Positions 44,794 to 54,097 of a stretch of 64,000 nt of DNA are shown here, piece after piece. Below the pieces are notes generated by a model that made no database searches, was not told the DNA's origin, and worked only from the letters and a program-made list of their open reading frames with translations. The translations under genes were made by a program, and so were the position numbers. The stretch's first letter is position 1; every line of letters starts with the position of its first letter. Source of the DNA: Ignavibacteriales bacterium UBA1304 (GTDB taxonomy: Bacteria; Bacteroidota; Ignavibacteria; Ignavibacteriales; Ignavibacteriaceae); the NCBI GenBank assembly GCA_002307295.1, contig DBTY01000055.1:124001-188000 (forward strand). The letters are read 5' to 3'.

Positions 44794-46215
44794 CTATTCG
44801 GCTTTAACTTTTTTATAAGTCGTTTTGTCTTTACCGTCCTGCAAAACAATTCCAAGCGCGGTCAGTTCATTTCTTATTTTATCAGAAAGCGCAAAGTTCT
44901 TCTCTTTTTTAGCTTCAATACGCAGGTTAAGAAGCAATTCAATTAAATCATTTTCTAACGATTTTGAATCGTCGCCATGCAAGGAGCTAAAATCTACAAT
45001 GCCAAGAACGCCTTCGGCAGTCTTCGCCAAATATTCTTTAGCTTTTTCAAAAAACCTTTTTCCCGCTTCCGAATTTTCCGCTAATACTTTATTTACAGCG
45101 CGCACAAAATCAAAAATAACCGCAGACGCCTGGGAAGTATTAAAGTCGTCGTCCATAGCGGCTTCAAAATCGGCATAGAATTTTGCAAAATCAAAATCTA
45201 TTTCAATGCCGGAAGGTCTGCCGGCTTTTAATTCATCGTCAAGTTTTTCGGCAAGGTTAGTAATTTTTTCAAGCCCTTTTTGCGCGCCGCTTAACAGATC
45301 GTCGCTAAAGTTAAGAGGCCCGGCATAATTTGTCTGAGAAAAAAACAAGCGTATTACTTCAGCCGAGTATCTTTTTAAAACGTCGCGAGCAGTAAAAAAA
45401 TTACCGAGCGATTTTGACATCTTTTCATTTTCGATATTAAGAAAACCAAAATGCAGCCAGTAGTTAACAAATTTTTTGCCGGTAGCGGCTTCGCTCTGGG
45501 CAATTTCATTTTCGTGATGAGGAAAAATAAGATCGTTGCCGCCTGCGTGAATATCAAACGTTTCGCCTAAATGCTTGCAGCTCATAGCCGAGCACTCGAT
45601 ATGCCAGCCTGGTCTGCCCGCGCCCCATGGACTTTCCCAATAAGGCTCGCCTTCTTTAGCTTTTTTCCATAATGAAAAATCTAAAGGATTCCTTTTGGCT
45701 TCGTTAATTTCAACTCGCGAACCGGATTCTAACTCTTCGGTATTTTTACCGCTTAATTTGCCATAGGTAGTAAATTTCTTTACGTTATAAAAAACGTTTC
45801 CGTCTATGTTATAGGCGTAACCGTTTTCTTCAAGTTTTTTAATTAAATTAATAATATCCTGTATATGCTCAGTAGCTTTTGGATAGATGGTAGCTTTTTT
45901 AATTTTAAGCTTAGCAATATCCTCAAAAAAAGCCGCGCTAAAAGTTTCGGCCACTTCTTTTGCTTCTATATTACCTGCATTTGCTTTACGGATAATTTTA
46001 TCGTCAATATCCGTAAGATTCATAGCAAAAGTTACCTTATAGCCCTTGTACTCCAGGTACCTGCGTATAAAATCGGAAACAATAAACGAGCGCGCATTGC
46101 CAATATGGAAATAGTCATACACCGTAGGACCGCAGACGTACATTCGGACTTCGCCCGGATGAATTGGTTTAAATTCTTCTTTTTTTCGCGTAAGCGTGTT
46201 ATGTATAGTAAGCAT
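44794..46215 (-). CDS. cysS: Cysteinyl-tRNA synthetase
   Basis: 473 residues. Class I HIGH region YVCGPTVYDYFHIGNARSF, zinc ligands in CGPTVYD...ECSAMSCKHLGE and HHENE, and KMSKS in NEKMSKSLGNFFTARDVL. C-terminal DALR helices follow. It charges tRNA(Cys). Convergent with mlaE with a 1-bp gap, and upstream lies the 46216-46413 spacer with an AGAGACGC palindrome. Confidence 0.97.
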   Translation of the reverse strand: MLTIHNTLTRKKEEFKPIHPGEVRMYVCGPTVYDYFHIGNARSFIVSDFIRRYLEYKGYKVTFAMNLTDIDDKIIRKANAGNIEAKEVAETFSAAFFEDIAKLKIKKATIYPKATEHIQDIINLIKKLEENGYAYNIDGNVFYNVKKFTTYGKLSGKNTEELESGSRVEINEAKRNPLDFSLWKKAKEGEPYWESPWGAGRPGWHIECSAMSCKHLGETFDIHAGGNDLIFPHHENEIAQSEAATGKKFVNYWLHFGFLNIENEKMSKSLGNFFTARDVLKRYSAEVIRLFFSQTNYAGPLNFSDDLLSGAQKGLEKITNLAEKLDDELKAGRPSGIEIDFDFAKFYADFEAAMDDDFNTSQASAVIFDFVRAVNKVLAENSEAGKRFFEKAKEYLAKTAEGVLGIVDFSSLHGDDSKSLENDLIELLLNLRIEAKKEKNFALSDKIRNELTALGIVLQDGKDKTTYKKVKAE

Positions 46216-46293
46216 AAATATATAATTTAATTTTTAATTTTCTAAAATAAGAATTTTAACTGTTAAAATTAAGCGGTTTTTAATAATATTTCA

Positions 46294-46321
46294 GTAGAGA
46301 CGCAAAATTTTGCGTCTCTAC
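46294..46321. repeat. AGAGACGC-type perfect palindrome (copy 2)
   Basis: A 28-base perfect palindrome with no spacer: arms GTAGAGACGCAAAA and TTTTGCGTCTCTAC. It is in the spacer between rluD (stop 46414) and cysS (start 46215), both leftward. The outer bases AGAGACGC/GCGTCTCT match the palindrome at 18860-18888, the internal part differs. Confidence 0.75.
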
Positions 46322-46387
46322 GTTATTCCATTTGCTCAACGGCCATTGCAATTTGCATTGCTTCGAATAAATAATTACTGGTTTTGT

Positions 46388-46400
46388 GGCGCGCGGCGCC
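46388..46400. repeat. Short GC palindrome in rluD 3' region
   Basis: GGCGC, 3-base spacer, GCGCC, just after the rluD stop. It is unusual for its GC content in this AT-rich sequence but has no T-run. Confidence 0.3.
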
Positions 46401-46413
46401 CCCGCTTAGCGAG

Positions 46414-47394
46414 CTATCTTAACTTGCTTATTAGCGCCAGCATATCTTCAGGCAGCTCGGAATCGAAACGGACTAATTCCTTTGTGTGGGGATGAATAAA
46501 GCCTAATGTTTTAGCGTGCAGGGCCTGACGCGGCATTATTTCTAAAAGATTCTGCACTCTGCTTTTCATTTTAGGAAGACTTGAACCGCAGACTATTTCT
46601 CTTCCGCCATAAGTAGGATCGCCAAATATTGGATGGTGTATTGAAGTAAGATGAACCCTTATCTGGTGCGTGCGTCCTGTTTTTAAGTTTAATTTTAATA
46701 AAGTAGTAAACTCGAATTCTTCAATTTTTTCATAAAAGGTTACAGCAGTTTTACCTTCATCTACGCTTGTAGTAAAGACCTTACGGTCTTTTTTACTTCT
46801 TGCAATATTAGAGTTAACTTCTCCCTTCAGCTCTTTGAATAACCCCCAGCAAATAGCCCAATACTCTCTTTCAATTGAGTGTTTGGCAAATTGTTCGGCC
46901 AGTTTAGCGTGAGTCCATTCGTCTTTAGCTACCACAAGCAGACCGCTTGTTTCCTTATCAATCCGGTGTACTATTCCGGGTCTTACTAAAGCGTCGTTAT
47001 ATTTACTGAGATTCTGCGTATGGTTTAGCAATGCATTTACAAGCGTGCCAGTAAAGTTTGCATAAGCGGGATGCGCCACCATTCCGGCTGGTTTGTTTAC
47101 AACTAAAAGATATTCGTCTTCATAAACGATATCAAGCGGAATATTTTCGGCTTCTATATCTTCCGGACGCGGCGAAATTGGGATTGTTACGTCTATTACA
47201 TCGCCTGGAGCCACATTATAGCTTGGTTTAACCGTTTTGCCATTAACTAAAACAAAACCATCTTCAATAAATTTCTGCGCTCTGTTGCGAGTTGCATTTT
47301 CTACCGCTGCGGCAAGAAATGTATCCAAACGCTCTTTCTTTTTCCCAAGCGGAACTTCTATCTGTATCTTCTTTTCGGTAATAATTTTGGACAT
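46414..47394 (-). CDS. rluD: RluD-family rRNA/tRNA pseudouridine synthase
   Basis: 326 residues. S4 RNA-binding domain at ~18-75 (KKERLDTFLAAAVENATRNRAQKFIEDGFVLVNG) followed by the catalytic domain with HRIDKETSGLLVVAKD (catalytic aspartate), RTHQIRVHLTSIHHPIFGDPTYGG. It isomerises uridines in 23S rRNA. Start directly abuts the previous lspA stop (TAAATG), so it belongs to the long leftward operon. The exact RluD/RluC target is inferred from family only. Confidence 0.9.
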   Translation of the reverse strand: MSKIITEKKIQIEVPLGKKKERLDTFLAAAVENATRNRAQKFIEDGFVLVNGKTVKPSYNVAPGDVIDVTIPISPRPEDIEAENIPLDIVYEDEYLLVVNKPAGMVAHPAYANFTGTLVNALLNHTQNLSKYNDALVRPGIVHRIDKETSGLLVVAKDEWTHAKLAEQFAKHSIEREYWAICWGLFKELKGEVNSNIARSKKDRKVFTTSVDEGKTAVTFYEKIEEFEFTTLLKLNLKTGRTHQIRVHLTSIHHPIFGDPTYGGREIVCGSSLPKMKSRVQNLLEIMPRQALHAKTLGFIHPHTKELVRFDSELPEDMLALISKLR

Positions 47395-48033
47395 TTAATT
47401 CTTTTCCTTCTCAGAAGAGCCCTGCTCATTCTGAATAACCTCGTCTGCGCTAAGCGCGTCTTTTTCTTCAAGTGTAGAAAACGGAACGCTTTCAAAATCT
47501 GATTTATTATAGAACAGGATAACGAATATTACGCCAAAGGTAACCGCAATATCTGCAATATTAAAGATTGGAAACCGAGTGTAAGTCTTGCCAAATAATG
47601 AAATCTCAAAAATTCTTATCTGGATAAAATCGACCACCCTTCCATATAAGAGAGGCGCGTAACTAAAAATCTCGCCGTAGAATATCCTGTCGATAAGATT
47701 GCCGATAGCGCCGCCGATAATAAGACCAAGCCCAACTCTATATTTAATATCAGCTTTGCTTATTTTACGCAGATAGAAAACCAGGACTATGACCGTCAAC
47801 AGCGTTGCTATGGTCATCATTGGCTTTATGCTATCTCCCCAGTACCATCCGAAAGCAATTCCCGGATTTTCGATATTTGTTATTTCAAGCAGATTATTAA
47901 TAACAGGGACTGAAGAATATGGCAAAACGCCTGTATGTTTTACGTTCAGAAACGGAACAGAAAAACCTTTTATTAAAAACTTTGTAATCTGATCAATAAC
48001 TACTATAGCAATAGAAATAAATAACGCTTTCAT
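47395..48033 (-). CDS. lspA: Lipoprotein signal peptidase, paralogue A
   Basis: 212 residues, four membrane helices. Catalytic dyad aspartates D115 in GNLIDR and D161 in FNIAD, plus the IENPGIAFG segment. A polar tail (~180-212) is longer than usual. It cleaves prolipoprotein signal peptides after lipidation. A second intact lspA lies 56 bp upstream, see the separate finding. The stop abuts rluD. Confidence 0.92.
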   Translation of the reverse strand: MKALFISIAIVVIDQITKFLIKGFSVPFLNVKHTGVLPYSSVPVINNLLEITNIENPGIAFGWYWGDSIKPMMTIATLLTVIVLVFYLRKISKADIKYRVGLGLIIGGAIGNLIDRIFYGEIFSYAPLLYGRVVDFIQIRIFEISLFGKTYTRFPIFNIADIAVTFGVIFVILFYNKSDFESVPFSTLEEKDALSADEVIQNEQGSSEKEKN

Positions 48034-48089
48034 ACAATTTTAAAAACCGGGAAGCAGACAACCGAAGGTTATACTTAATATAAAAAAAA

Positions 48090-48713
48090 TTAATTTTGTT
48101 CTGTATTTCCGTCTTTTTCTTTATTCATATCGTCTTCAACAGGAATAACCCCGCCGCTCTTTTTTTCGTTATCAGTATCATTTTGTTTGTAGAAAAAGAG
48201 CAGAACGAGAACTCCGGCTGTAACAGCCATATCGGCCACATTAAAAACAGGCCACCTGTCGTAGCTTCTGCCAAATAAAGAAAAATGCCAGAAATCGAAA
48301 TCCAGAAAATCAACTACATGCCCATAGAAGAGAGGCGCATAATCATAAATAACGCCATAAAAAACTCTATCAATTAAATTGCCAATTGCGCCGGCCAAAA
48401 TCAAGGCTATAGCAATTCTCAGACTCAGGCTCTTATTCCGCACGTAGTACAGATAATAGCAAAGCCCAACGCTTGCAATTAACGTAAGTATGGAGACCCA
48501 AAACTTGATACTCAGGTCTAAACCGATGCCGAAAGCCATCCCCGGATTTTCTACAAAAGTAATCTGAAAGAATGAGCCGATTACTTCAACCCTCTGGCCA
48601 AGGGACATCCCCTGATGGTTTAAGTGCAGAAAAGGAATTGAAAATCCTTTAATCCAAAGCTTTGATATCTGATCTGCAAATACGACAAATAAAGTTAGGA
48701 AAAGGACTCTCAA
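48090..48713 (-). CDS. lspA: Lipoprotein signal peptidase, paralogue B
   Basis: 207 residues, clear homologue of the next gene product. Same dyad positions, D115 (GNLIDR) and D161 (FNVAD), and VENPGMAFG. Loops between helices differ, and the acidic/lysine tail ends TEQN. Both copies therefore look catalytically competent and were probably made by tandem duplication. It starts 46 bp after the dksA-like stop. Confidence 0.92.
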   Translation of the reverse strand: MRVLFLTLFVVFADQISKLWIKGFSIPFLHLNHQGMSLGQRVEVIGSFFQITFVENPGMAFGIGLDLSIKFWVSILTLIASVGLCYYLYYVRNKSLSLRIAIALILAGAIGNLIDRVFYGVIYDYAPLFYGHVVDFLDFDFWHFSLFGRSYDRWPVFNVADMAVTAGVLVLLFFYKQNDTDNEKKSGGVIPVEDDMNKEKDGNTEQN

Positions 48714-48759
48714 ATCGATCCCAATTGTTTGTTAAAAATCATCATCGCTAAATGAGAAA

Positions 48760-49449
48760 TTATCTCTTTTCCTGTTTTTGTTTCATCTGAACGCAAAGCT
48801 GACTATGAGGCACCGCTTCAAGCCGTGCTTTAGGAATCAAAGGACATGTTGGGCACAGATGCTGAGGTTCATCAATACAATCTAAGCATAAGCCGTAAGT
48901 TCCTAAATCAATTCGCTTAAGAGCGTCTTCCAAATAGCTTAAAAACTTATTTTCTCTCTGCGCATAAAGAAAAGTTTTTTCTCTTTCCATCGCGTCGGTT
49001 CCTTGTTCTGCCATATGAAGCGAATAAGGAGAATTTTCATTTATATACTCGCCCGTCGTAGGATCCATCATTTGTTCTTTTAGATTTTGGAGCTGTTCTA
49101 AAATTTCATCTCTTTTATCAAGAATTATTTTTCTAAAATGTTCCAAATCTTTTTTGCCGTACGCTTTAGAAGGCGTAATTTTCTTTGGAGTTTCAACAAT
49201 TGGCGCAACTACATCTTCAACTTTTTTCGTCTTTTTAATCGTATCCTCTTTTTTTACTATGCTTTTTTTAACAGTCTTTTTCTCTACAATCTTTTTTTCG
49301 ACAGCCTTTTTTGCAGGAGCCGGTTTGACAGCAGCTTTAGCCTTTGGTTTAGCGACTACTTTTTTTACCTCTTTAGCAGGTTTAGCCTTTGCTGTTTTTG
49401 CCAAAGTCTTCTTATCAGCTTCTTTCTTAGTTGTAACTTTTTTCGCCAT
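48760..49449 (-). CDS. DksA/TraR-type zinc-finger protein with histone-H1-like tail
   Basis: 229 residues. Residues 1-~95 are rich in K, A, P and V (repeats like KPAKEVKK, KAAVKPAPAKKAV), much like bacterial H1-type tails. The DksA-like coiled coil follows from KKDLEHFRKIILDKRDEIL to GTYG. The zinc region has C188-x2-C191, then an inserted C199-x2-C202 (HLCPTC), and C219 where DksA would have a last C-x2-C pair, whose final cysteine is replaced by M222. So the metal site seems rearranged. DksA-like proteins bind RNA polymerase; the tail may bind DNA. It lies in the conserved ileS-lspA cluster. Confidence 0.75.
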   Translation of the reverse strand: MAKKVTTKKEADKKTLAKTAKAKPAKEVKKVVAKPKAKAAVKPAPAKKAVEKKIVEKKTVKKSIVKKEDTIKKTKKVEDVVAPIVETPKKITPSKAYGKKDLEHFRKIILDKRDEILEQLQNLKEQMMDPTTGEYINENSPYSLHMAEQGTDAMEREKTFLYAQRENKFLSYLEDALKRIDLGTYGLCLDCIDEPQHLCPTCPLIPKARLEAVPHSQLCVQMKQKQEKR

Positions 49450-49465
49450 ATCTCCACTCCTTATT

Positions 49466-52400
49466 TTAGGAATTTACCTTTTCAATAGTAATTGAGCAAT
49501 TAAGCTCTCCAATTTGCCAATTTTGATTGTAACCATTTGTATTATTTTCTATACTCACTTTATTTGCAAGCGTTTCAGCAGAAATATAGCCGTTAAATAA
49601 ATTAACTGCTTCTGTTAGAGCTAAATCGCCGCTAAGGTAAATATTAATCCTGTCAATAACATTAAACCCTGCGTCTTTTCTCATATTCTGAATACGGTTA
49701 ACAAATTCTCTTGCCAACCCTTCATTTATCAGCTCCTGAGTCAGTTCTGTATCAATAGCTACTGTAACGCCTCCTTCGGTTTCAACCAACCATCCGGTAA
49801 TTTCTGAACTGATTATTTCTACGTCGTCTTTAACTACTGTAATTTCTTCTCCGCCCACGTTAAGAACTATCGTTCCGCCTTTTTCAAGAGCGCTTATTTC
49901 TTCTTTAGACAGATTCTTTATTGCGTTGGCTACCGGGTTAACTTTTTTGCCGTATTTAGGCCCAATAGATTTAAAATTAGCCTTGGCAGTTTTGTTCACT
50001 ACTCCAGAATCATCGTCAAGAATTTCGAGTTCTTTAATATTTACTTCGTCCAGAATCACATTGCTCATTTCTTTTAGAGCGCCGCGTTTGCTTTTTTCTA
50101 CCGCGACCATAATTTTCTTTAACGGCTGTCTTACCTTTAGGTTCGACTTTGCCCGCATTGCGCGCGTAAGATAAACTACGCTTTGAGCTACGTCCATTTT
50201 TTCTTCAAGTTCCTTATCAATATAAGTTGGGTTAGGAAACTGAGTTAAATGAACCGATTCCGATTCTTCCTGTTTTGCTACCGTATTTAAGTTCCTGTAA
50301 AGCTCTTCTGAAATAAACGGAGCAAATGGAGAGGTCAATTTAGCAACATTTATCAAACATTCAAATAATGTTTGGTATGCAGACAATTTATTTTTGTTCA
50401 TCTCCGATTTCCAGAAACGCCTTCTGCATCTTCTTACATACCAGTTTGACAAGTGATCGATCACAAAACTTGAAACAGAACGAGCCGCTTTTGTAACGTC
50501 GTAGTTGTCCATCAAATCCTGATATTCCAAAATTAATGAGTTTAATTTCGAAATGATCCATCTGTCTATTTCCGGCCGTTCTTCATACGGAATTGAATCT
50601 TCAGAAAAACTAAAGTTATCAATATTTGCATACAAAGCAAAGAAAGAATATGTATTTAACAAAGTGCCAAAAAACTTCCGCTGTACTTCGACAAGTCCTT
50701 CTTCGTCAAATAAAGTCGATCTCCATGGAGGACTATTTGTAACCAAGTACCATCTTGTAGCGTCTGCGCCGTATTTATCAAATAATATAAAAGGATTAAC
50801 GGTATTGCCTTTTGATTTTGACATTTTTAGACCGTTTTTATCCAGAATCAGCTCGTTAACAATGAGGTTCTTATACGCTACGCTATCAAACAGCATAGTT
50901 GATATTGCGTGCATTGTGTAGAACCAGCCTCTTGTCTGGTCAATGCCTTCGCAGATAAAATCTGCGGGGAAATTACTTTCAAACCATTCTTTATTTTCAA
51001 ACGGATAATGATACTGCGCAAAAGGCATTGCGCCGGAATCAAACCAAACGTCAATTAATTCAGTTGTGCGTTTATAAATTTTCCCGTTCTTTTCAAAAAG
51101 AACTTTATCCACAAACGGTTTATGCAGATCAATATCTTTTACGTCTTTAAGAGAAGTTCTTGAGCCGTCTTCTTCTAAAATAAAACCTTCTTTCAATTCG
51201 GCAATGCTGCCTACGGCAAACATATCCTTTCCGTCTTCGGTCACCCAGATTGGAAGCGGCGAAGCCCAGAATCTATCGCGCGACAGAGCCCAGTCTTTAT
51301 TATCTTCAAGCCAGTTGCCAAATCTGCCGGAACCAACTTCAGGCGGATGCCAGTTAATTGTTTTATTCAGAGCTACCATTTTATCTGCGACGGAAGTAGT
51401 TTTTATAAACCATGATTCTCTTGCGTAATAAATTACAGGCACGTCGTCATAACGCCAGCAGAATGGGTAGGAGTGAGTGATGGTTTCTTTTTTAAAGAGT
51501 TTCCCTTCTTCTCTGAGTTTTTTAATAATTCCTAAATCCGCATCCTTTACAAACTGTCCTGCAAAATCAGTAACTGCGTCCGTAAACAAACCGCCGCGGG
51601 TAACAGGCTGCAACATAGGCAAGCCGTATTTTTTAGAGACTTCATAATCGTCCGCGCCAAACGCCGGAGCAATATGAACAATACCAGAACCGTCTTCCGT
51701 ACTAACAAAATCTGCCAGAATAACATAGAAAGCTTTTTTATCAACCTTCACATTTTCATACGGCATAATCTGTTCGTATTCAATGTTCTCTAAGTCTTTC
51801 CCTTTGTATTCTGCTACAATAGTATATTCATTTTCAAAAAGTCCAAGGCGTTCTTTTGCAAGAATAATATTAGAGCCGTTGGAATTTATTTTAACATAGT
51901 CTACTTCCGGTCCAACTGCCAGAGCCACGTTAGAAACGAGAGTCCAGGGAGTAGTCGTCCATACTAGGAAATATGCGTCTTCATTTTTTATTTTAAAGAA
52001 CACATAAACGGAAGGATCTTTTGTTTCTTTATAACCCAAAGCCAGTTCGTGCGAAGAAAGCACAGTTTCCGATTTTGGATCCTGAGGAACAACTTTATAA
52101 TCTTTATAAATAAGTCCTTTATCAAAAAGAGTTTTTAACGCCCACCAGACTGATTCTACATATTCGTTAGTACAAGTAACATAGGCCGAATCAAGATCAA
52201 TCCAGTAGCCCATGCGGGTGGTCATTTTTTCCCAAAGGTCTTTGTATGTAAAAACAGAATCGCGGCAGGCCTTATTATATTTTTCTACGCCAAACTCGGG
52301 AATTTCGCTTTTATGTTTAATCCCAAGAGCCTTTTCAACTTCAATTTCTACAGGCAGACCGTGCGTATCCCATCCGGCTTTGCGGCGCACCTGATATCCC

Positions 52401-52624
52401 TGAAGAGTTTTGTAACGGCATACGAGATCTTTTAACGACCTTGCCATAACATGGTGAATGCCCGGTTTGCCATTGGCCGTAGGAGGCCCTTCATAAAATG
52501 TAAAAGGTTTGCCGTCTTTTCTTGACGAGATACTTTTTTCAAATATTTTATTTTCTTTCCAAAACTTTAATATTTCTTCTTCTATTGCCGGATATCCGGC
52601 TTTTTCTAAATTTTGCTTAAACAT
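49466..52624 (-). CDS. ileS: Isoleucyl-tRNA synthetase (long type)
   Basis: 1052 residues. Start of the class I core PPTANGKPGIHHVMARSLKD, editing domain (GWDTHGLPVEIEVEKALG, TTTPWTLVSNVALAVG), KMSKS in GLKMSKSKGNTVNPF, and the anticodon domain. The IHHVMA form of the HIGH region, together with the length, resembles the second (eukaryote-like) IleRS class found in Bacteroidota; that class is often mupirocin-insensitive, which is inference here. It lies 28 bp after the 4TM coiled-coil gene stop. Confidence 0.96.
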   Translation of the reverse strand: MFKQNLEKAGYPAIEEEILKFWKENKIFEKSISSRKDGKPFTFYEGPPTANGKPGIHHVMARSLKDLVCRYKTLQGYQVRRKAGWDTHGLPVEIEVEKALGIKHKSEIPEFGVEKYNKACRDSVFTYKDLWEKMTTRMGYWIDLDSAYVTCTNEYVESVWWALKTLFDKGLIYKDYKVVPQDPKSETVLSSHELALGYKETKDPSVYVFFKIKNEDAYFLVWTTTPWTLVSNVALAVGPEVDYVKINSNGSNIILAKERLGLFENEYTIVAEYKGKDLENIEYEQIMPYENVKVDKKAFYVILADFVSTEDGSGIVHIAPAFGADDYEVSKKYGLPMLQPVTRGGLFTDAVTDFAGQFVKDADLGIIKKLREEGKLFKKETITHSYPFCWRYDDVPVIYYARESWFIKTTSVADKMVALNKTINWHPPEVGSGRFGNWLEDNKDWALSRDRFWASPLPIWVTEDGKDMFAVGSIAELKEGFILEEDGSRTSLKDVKDIDLHKPFVDKVLFEKNGKIYKRTTELIDVWFDSGAMPFAQYHYPFENKEWFESNFPADFICEGIDQTRGWFYTMHAISTMLFDSVAYKNLIVNELILDKNGLKMSKSKGNTVNPFILFDKYGADATRWYLVTNSPPWRSTLFDEEGLVEVQRKFFGTLLNTYSFFALYANIDNFSFSEDSIPYEERPEIDRWIISKLNSLILEYQDLMDNYDVTKAARSVSSFVIDHLSNWYVRRCRRRFWKSEMNKNKLSAYQTLFECLINVAKLTSPFAPFISEELYRNLNTVAKQEESESVHLTQFPNPTYIDKELEEKMDVAQSVVYLTRAMRAKSNLKVRQPLKKIMVAVEKSKRGALKEMSNVILDEVNIKELEILDDDSGVVNKTAKANFKSIGPKYGKKVNPVANAIKNLSKEEISALEKGGTIVLNVGGEEITVVKDDVEIISSEITGWLVETEGGVTVAIDTELTQELINEGLAREFVNRIQNMRKDAGFNVIDRINIYLSGDLALTEAVNLFNGYISAETLANKVSIENNTNGYNQNWQIGELNCSITIEKVNS

Positions 52625-52652
52625 ACTTCTATAAATGAAATTTAATAAATAA

Positions 52653-53267
52653 TTATTCAGGGTCTTGATATTTTTTTATCAATTCCCTTTCTATCTGGAT
52701 GAATTCTTTCAATTCATTTTCAATTCTATCTTTTTTAAGTAAAAGATTTTTCGACTTAATATCCGCGTCTGATAAAATCTTTTCAGCCTGCAATTTTGCT
52801 TCTTTAAGAGTAAGTTCGGCTTCTATTTTTGATTCAACAATCCTTGAGTCAGACGATTTTATCCTTTCTTCATATACGGCTAATTGTTTATGGAGATTAA
52901 GAACCTCAATTATCGCCATTCCAAACACGCCCATTGCTCCTAAGGCAATGTTACGCAGACTAAAGAGAATCAGATTTTCCGCCAGAATGTTGCTTGAGTC
53001 AAAATAATCTCTGAAAAACGCTATCACCAAAACGCTTATAACAGTTACCGAGATGACAACCGAAAAAAGCACTTTGCCGCCCAAAGACCATCCTAAATAC
53101 ATATCTAGGAACCAGCCGCAAACAAAACACAAAACCGAAAGAACAAACCATACGGCAAAGTTCATATCGCCAAACTTAAACAGATTAGTATTCAGGAAAT
53201 TTGACGCAAAAATTAAAACGGCAAAAATCACAGGAATCAAAAAATCAAATATTGACCTCTTGCTCAT
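52653..53267 (-). CDS. Membrane protein with four helices and coiled coil
   Basis: 204 residues. Four hydrophobic segments (about 8-27, 35-52, 63-85 and 98-120), then a charged coiled coil (~125-195: KQLAVYEERIKSSDSRIVESKIEAELTLKEAKLQ in short). No known family recognised. It overlaps the PNP stop by 4 nt (ATGA) and lies between DivIVA/PNP and ileS, so a link to growth or division is possible only from context. Confidence 0.6.
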   Translation of the reverse strand: MSKRSIFDFLIPVIFAVLIFASNFLNTNLFKFGDMNFAVWFVLSVLCFVCGWFLDMYLGWSLGGKVLFSVVISVTVISVLVIAFFRDYFDSSNILAENLILFSLRNIALGAMGVFGMAIIEVLNLHKQLAVYEERIKSSDSRIVESKIEAELTLKEAKLQAEKILSDADIKSKNLLLKKDRIENELKEFIQIERELIKKYQDPE

Positions 53268-54088
53268 TGTATCCTTTTAACAATTTCTTTCATTATCAGA
53301 GTCATTTTAGGCTCCGCCTTCATTGCAACTGCAATGATCTCCTCAACATCCACCGCTTTTAACGAATCCGGAAAACACTCGTCTGTTATTATAGAAAAAC
53401 CTAAAGTTTTAATTCCCATATGGTTGGCTACAATATTTTCTGGAATTGTAGACATTCCAACTACGTCGGCTCCAATTGATCTTAAGAAACGATATTCAGC
53501 TTTAGTTTCTAAATTAGGTCCGGCTACGGCTACAAAAACGCCTTTCTGAAGTTTTATTTTATTTTCCAGCGCAATTTCTTCAGCAAGCTTAATTAATTCA
53601 AGGTTATAAGGCTCGCTCATATCCGGAAAGCGAGGTCCCAGCTGATCGTCATTTGCGCCAATAAGCGGATTATCGCCAAGCAGATTAATATGATCTGCAA
53701 TAAGCATAACGTCGCCTCTTTTGAAAAGAGGATTCATTCCGCCTGCCGCATTGGAAATTAGCAAAGTTTTAACTCCAAGAAATTTCATCACTCTTACCGG
53801 AAAAGTAATTTGCTGCATAGTATAGCCTTCATAATAATGAAAGCGGCCTTGCATTGCAACTACATTTTTTCCGCCGAGTTTTCCAAAAATCAATTTGCCT
53901 TTGTGCGATTCCACTGTAGATAATGGGAAATGCGGAAGTTCCGAATAATCCATTTCAAAATCTATTTCAATTTCGTTAACTAACCCGCCTAAGCCTGTGC
54001 CAAGGATTATGCCTACAGGATATTCCTTATCTGTTTTTGCGCGGATAACCTTAAGCGTATCGTTTATTTTATCTATTAATGCAGTCAT
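53264..54088 (-). CDS. Purine nucleoside phosphorylase (trimeric family)
   Basis: 274 residues. GIILGTGLGGLVNEI near the start, GRFHYYEGYTMQQITFPVRVM, ISNAAGGMNP, AVAGPNLETKAEYR, VVGMSTIPENIVANH and SIITDECFP mark the PNP/MTAP family. It phosphorolyses purine nucleosides. The residue in ITD, where guanosine/inosine-specific PNPs usually have asparagine (ITN), is aspartate; in MTAP-like enzymes aspartate goes with 6-amino purines, so specificity could be broader. Start is 9 bp after the divIVA stop. Confidence 0.88.
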   Translation of the reverse strand: MTALIDKINDTLKVIRAKTDKEYPVGIILGTGLGGLVNEIEIDFEMDYSELPHFPLSTVESHKGKLIFGKLGGKNVVAMQGRFHYYEGYTMQQITFPVRVMKFLGVKTLLISNAAGGMNPLFKRGDVMLIADHINLLGDNPLIGANDDQLGPRFPDMSEPYNLELIKLAEEIALENKIKLQKGVFVAVAGPNLETKAEYRFLRSIGADVVGMSTIPENIVANHMGIKTLGFSIITDECFPDSLKAVDVEEIIAVAMKAEPKMTLIMKEIVKRIQ

Positions 54089-54097
54089 AGTATTACT

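Noticed and set aside
45865..46230. 121-codon rightward ORF
   Set aside because: Antisense to the cysS start and lies mostly inside that gene.
49138..49488. Rightward ORFs over the DksA-like gene
   Set aside because: Antisense; phenylalanine-rich products result from reading lysine-rich coding DNA backwards.
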